A stretch of DNA of 15,171 bases from contig CAIQOY010000038.1 of the NCBI GenBank assembly GCA_903873565.1, forward strand, positions 1-15,171. The letters run 5' to 3'. Origin of the DNA: an uncultured Actinomycetes bacterium (GTDB lineage Bacteria; Actinomycetota; Thermoleophilia; Gaiellales; F1-60-MAGs149). Under the pieces are notes generated by a model. That model was not told the DNA's origin. It saw nothing but the letters and a program-made list of their open reading frames with translations, and did not search any database. Numbering within the stretch: position 1 is the first letter of the stretch; every line of letters starts with the position of its first letter. The position numbers and the translations under genes are program-made. Shown in pieces: positions 14,894 through 15,171 of this stretch.

Positions 14894-15171
14894 ATGCCCG
14901 AGAACACCACCATCACCTGGTACGGCCACGCCACCTGGGGCATCCAGACGCCCGGCGGCGCCCACGTCGTCGTCGACCCGTGGATCGGCGGCAACCCGTC
15001 GAGCCCGCCGAGCGCCGAGGGCCTCGCGGCCGACGTCGTGCTGGTCACGCACGGCCACGGCGACCACATCGCCGACGCGGTGGCGGTGGCCGAGCGCGGC
15101 GGCGCCACGGTGGTCGCGCAGTACGAGATCGGGACGTGGCTCGGCGAGCAGGGCGCGGCCGACGTGATCGG
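14894..15171 (+). CDS. UPF0173-type metal-dependent hydrolase, metallo-beta-lactamase fold (partial, C-terminus off the window)
   Basis: The visible 92 residues match the start of the UPF0173 / L-ascorbate-6-phosphate-lactonase-like branch of the MBL superfamily: TITWYGHATWGIQT (6-19), VVVDPWIGGNP (25-35), then VTHGHGDH (51-58) with metal ligands His53, His55, Asp57 and His58, then ATVVAQYEIGTWL. Members are cytoplasmic metal-dependent hydrolases whose substrates are mostly unknown. In the first motif Thr-Trp replaces the Cys-Phe seen in many homologues. ATG 14894 has a strong GGGAGGA at 14883-14889. It lies 54 bp after nuoN on the same strand; nothing suggests a complex I role, so adjacency may be incidental. 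Confidence 0.88.
   Translation, partial: MPENTTITWYGHATWGIQTPGGAHVVVDPWIGGNPSSPPSAEGLAADVVLVTHGHGDHIADAVAVAERGGATVVAQYEIGTWLGEQGAADVI

Overview
The window is about 70% G+C, with strong G/C preference at third codon positions, many GTG starts and densely overlapping genes. This suggests a high-GC actinobacterium. Protein character (the NuoC insert, Pro/Ala-rich tails, alanine-rich NuoG) fits a deep-branching class such as Thermoleophilia, but that placement is inference; only 'high-GC Actinobacteria-like' is well supported.

Layout: (1) positions 1-182, minus strand: 5' part of an IscA/ErpA-type iron-sulfur assembly protein, running off the left edge. (2) 183-465: divergent intergenic region with a candidate promoter for the rightward operon and a 13-bp direct repeat. 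(3) 466-14839, plus strand: a complete 14-gene nuo operon in the order nuoA-B-C-D-E-F-G-H-I-J-K-L-M-N, encoding proton-translocating NADH:quinone oxidoreductase (respiratory complex I). nuoC and nuoD are separate genes, there are no inserted genes, and every reading frame is intact. (4) 14840-14893: short gap with a possible -10 element. (5) 14894-15171: 5' part of a UPF0173-type metallo-beta-lactamase-fold hydrolase, running off the right edge.

How the genes work together: NuoE, F and G form the NADH-oxidising arm (FMN plus Fe-S clusters). NuoB, C, D and I form the connecting arm that carries electrons through N6a, N6b and N2 to quinone at the NuoB/D/H interface. NuoA, H, J, K, L, M and N form the membrane arm that translocates protons. 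Cluster ligands for N1a, N1b, N2, N3, N4, N5, N6a, N6b and N7 are all visible. Neighbouring genes overlap by 1-10 bp or are separated by at most 14 bp, which indicates one transcript with translational coupling. The divergent IscA-like gene is a sensible neighbour for so Fe-S-rich an enzyme.

Most of the window is an ordinary respiratory operon. The sequence-level surprises are substitutions at ion-translocation positions: NuoL has Gly where the family has the key TM5 Glu, NuoM lacks the LPDAH-type TM8 motif, and NuoH has EADGE in place of EAExE. NuoD and NuoC also carry lineage-type departures. No mobile element, CRISPR array, RNA gene or evident new system was found.
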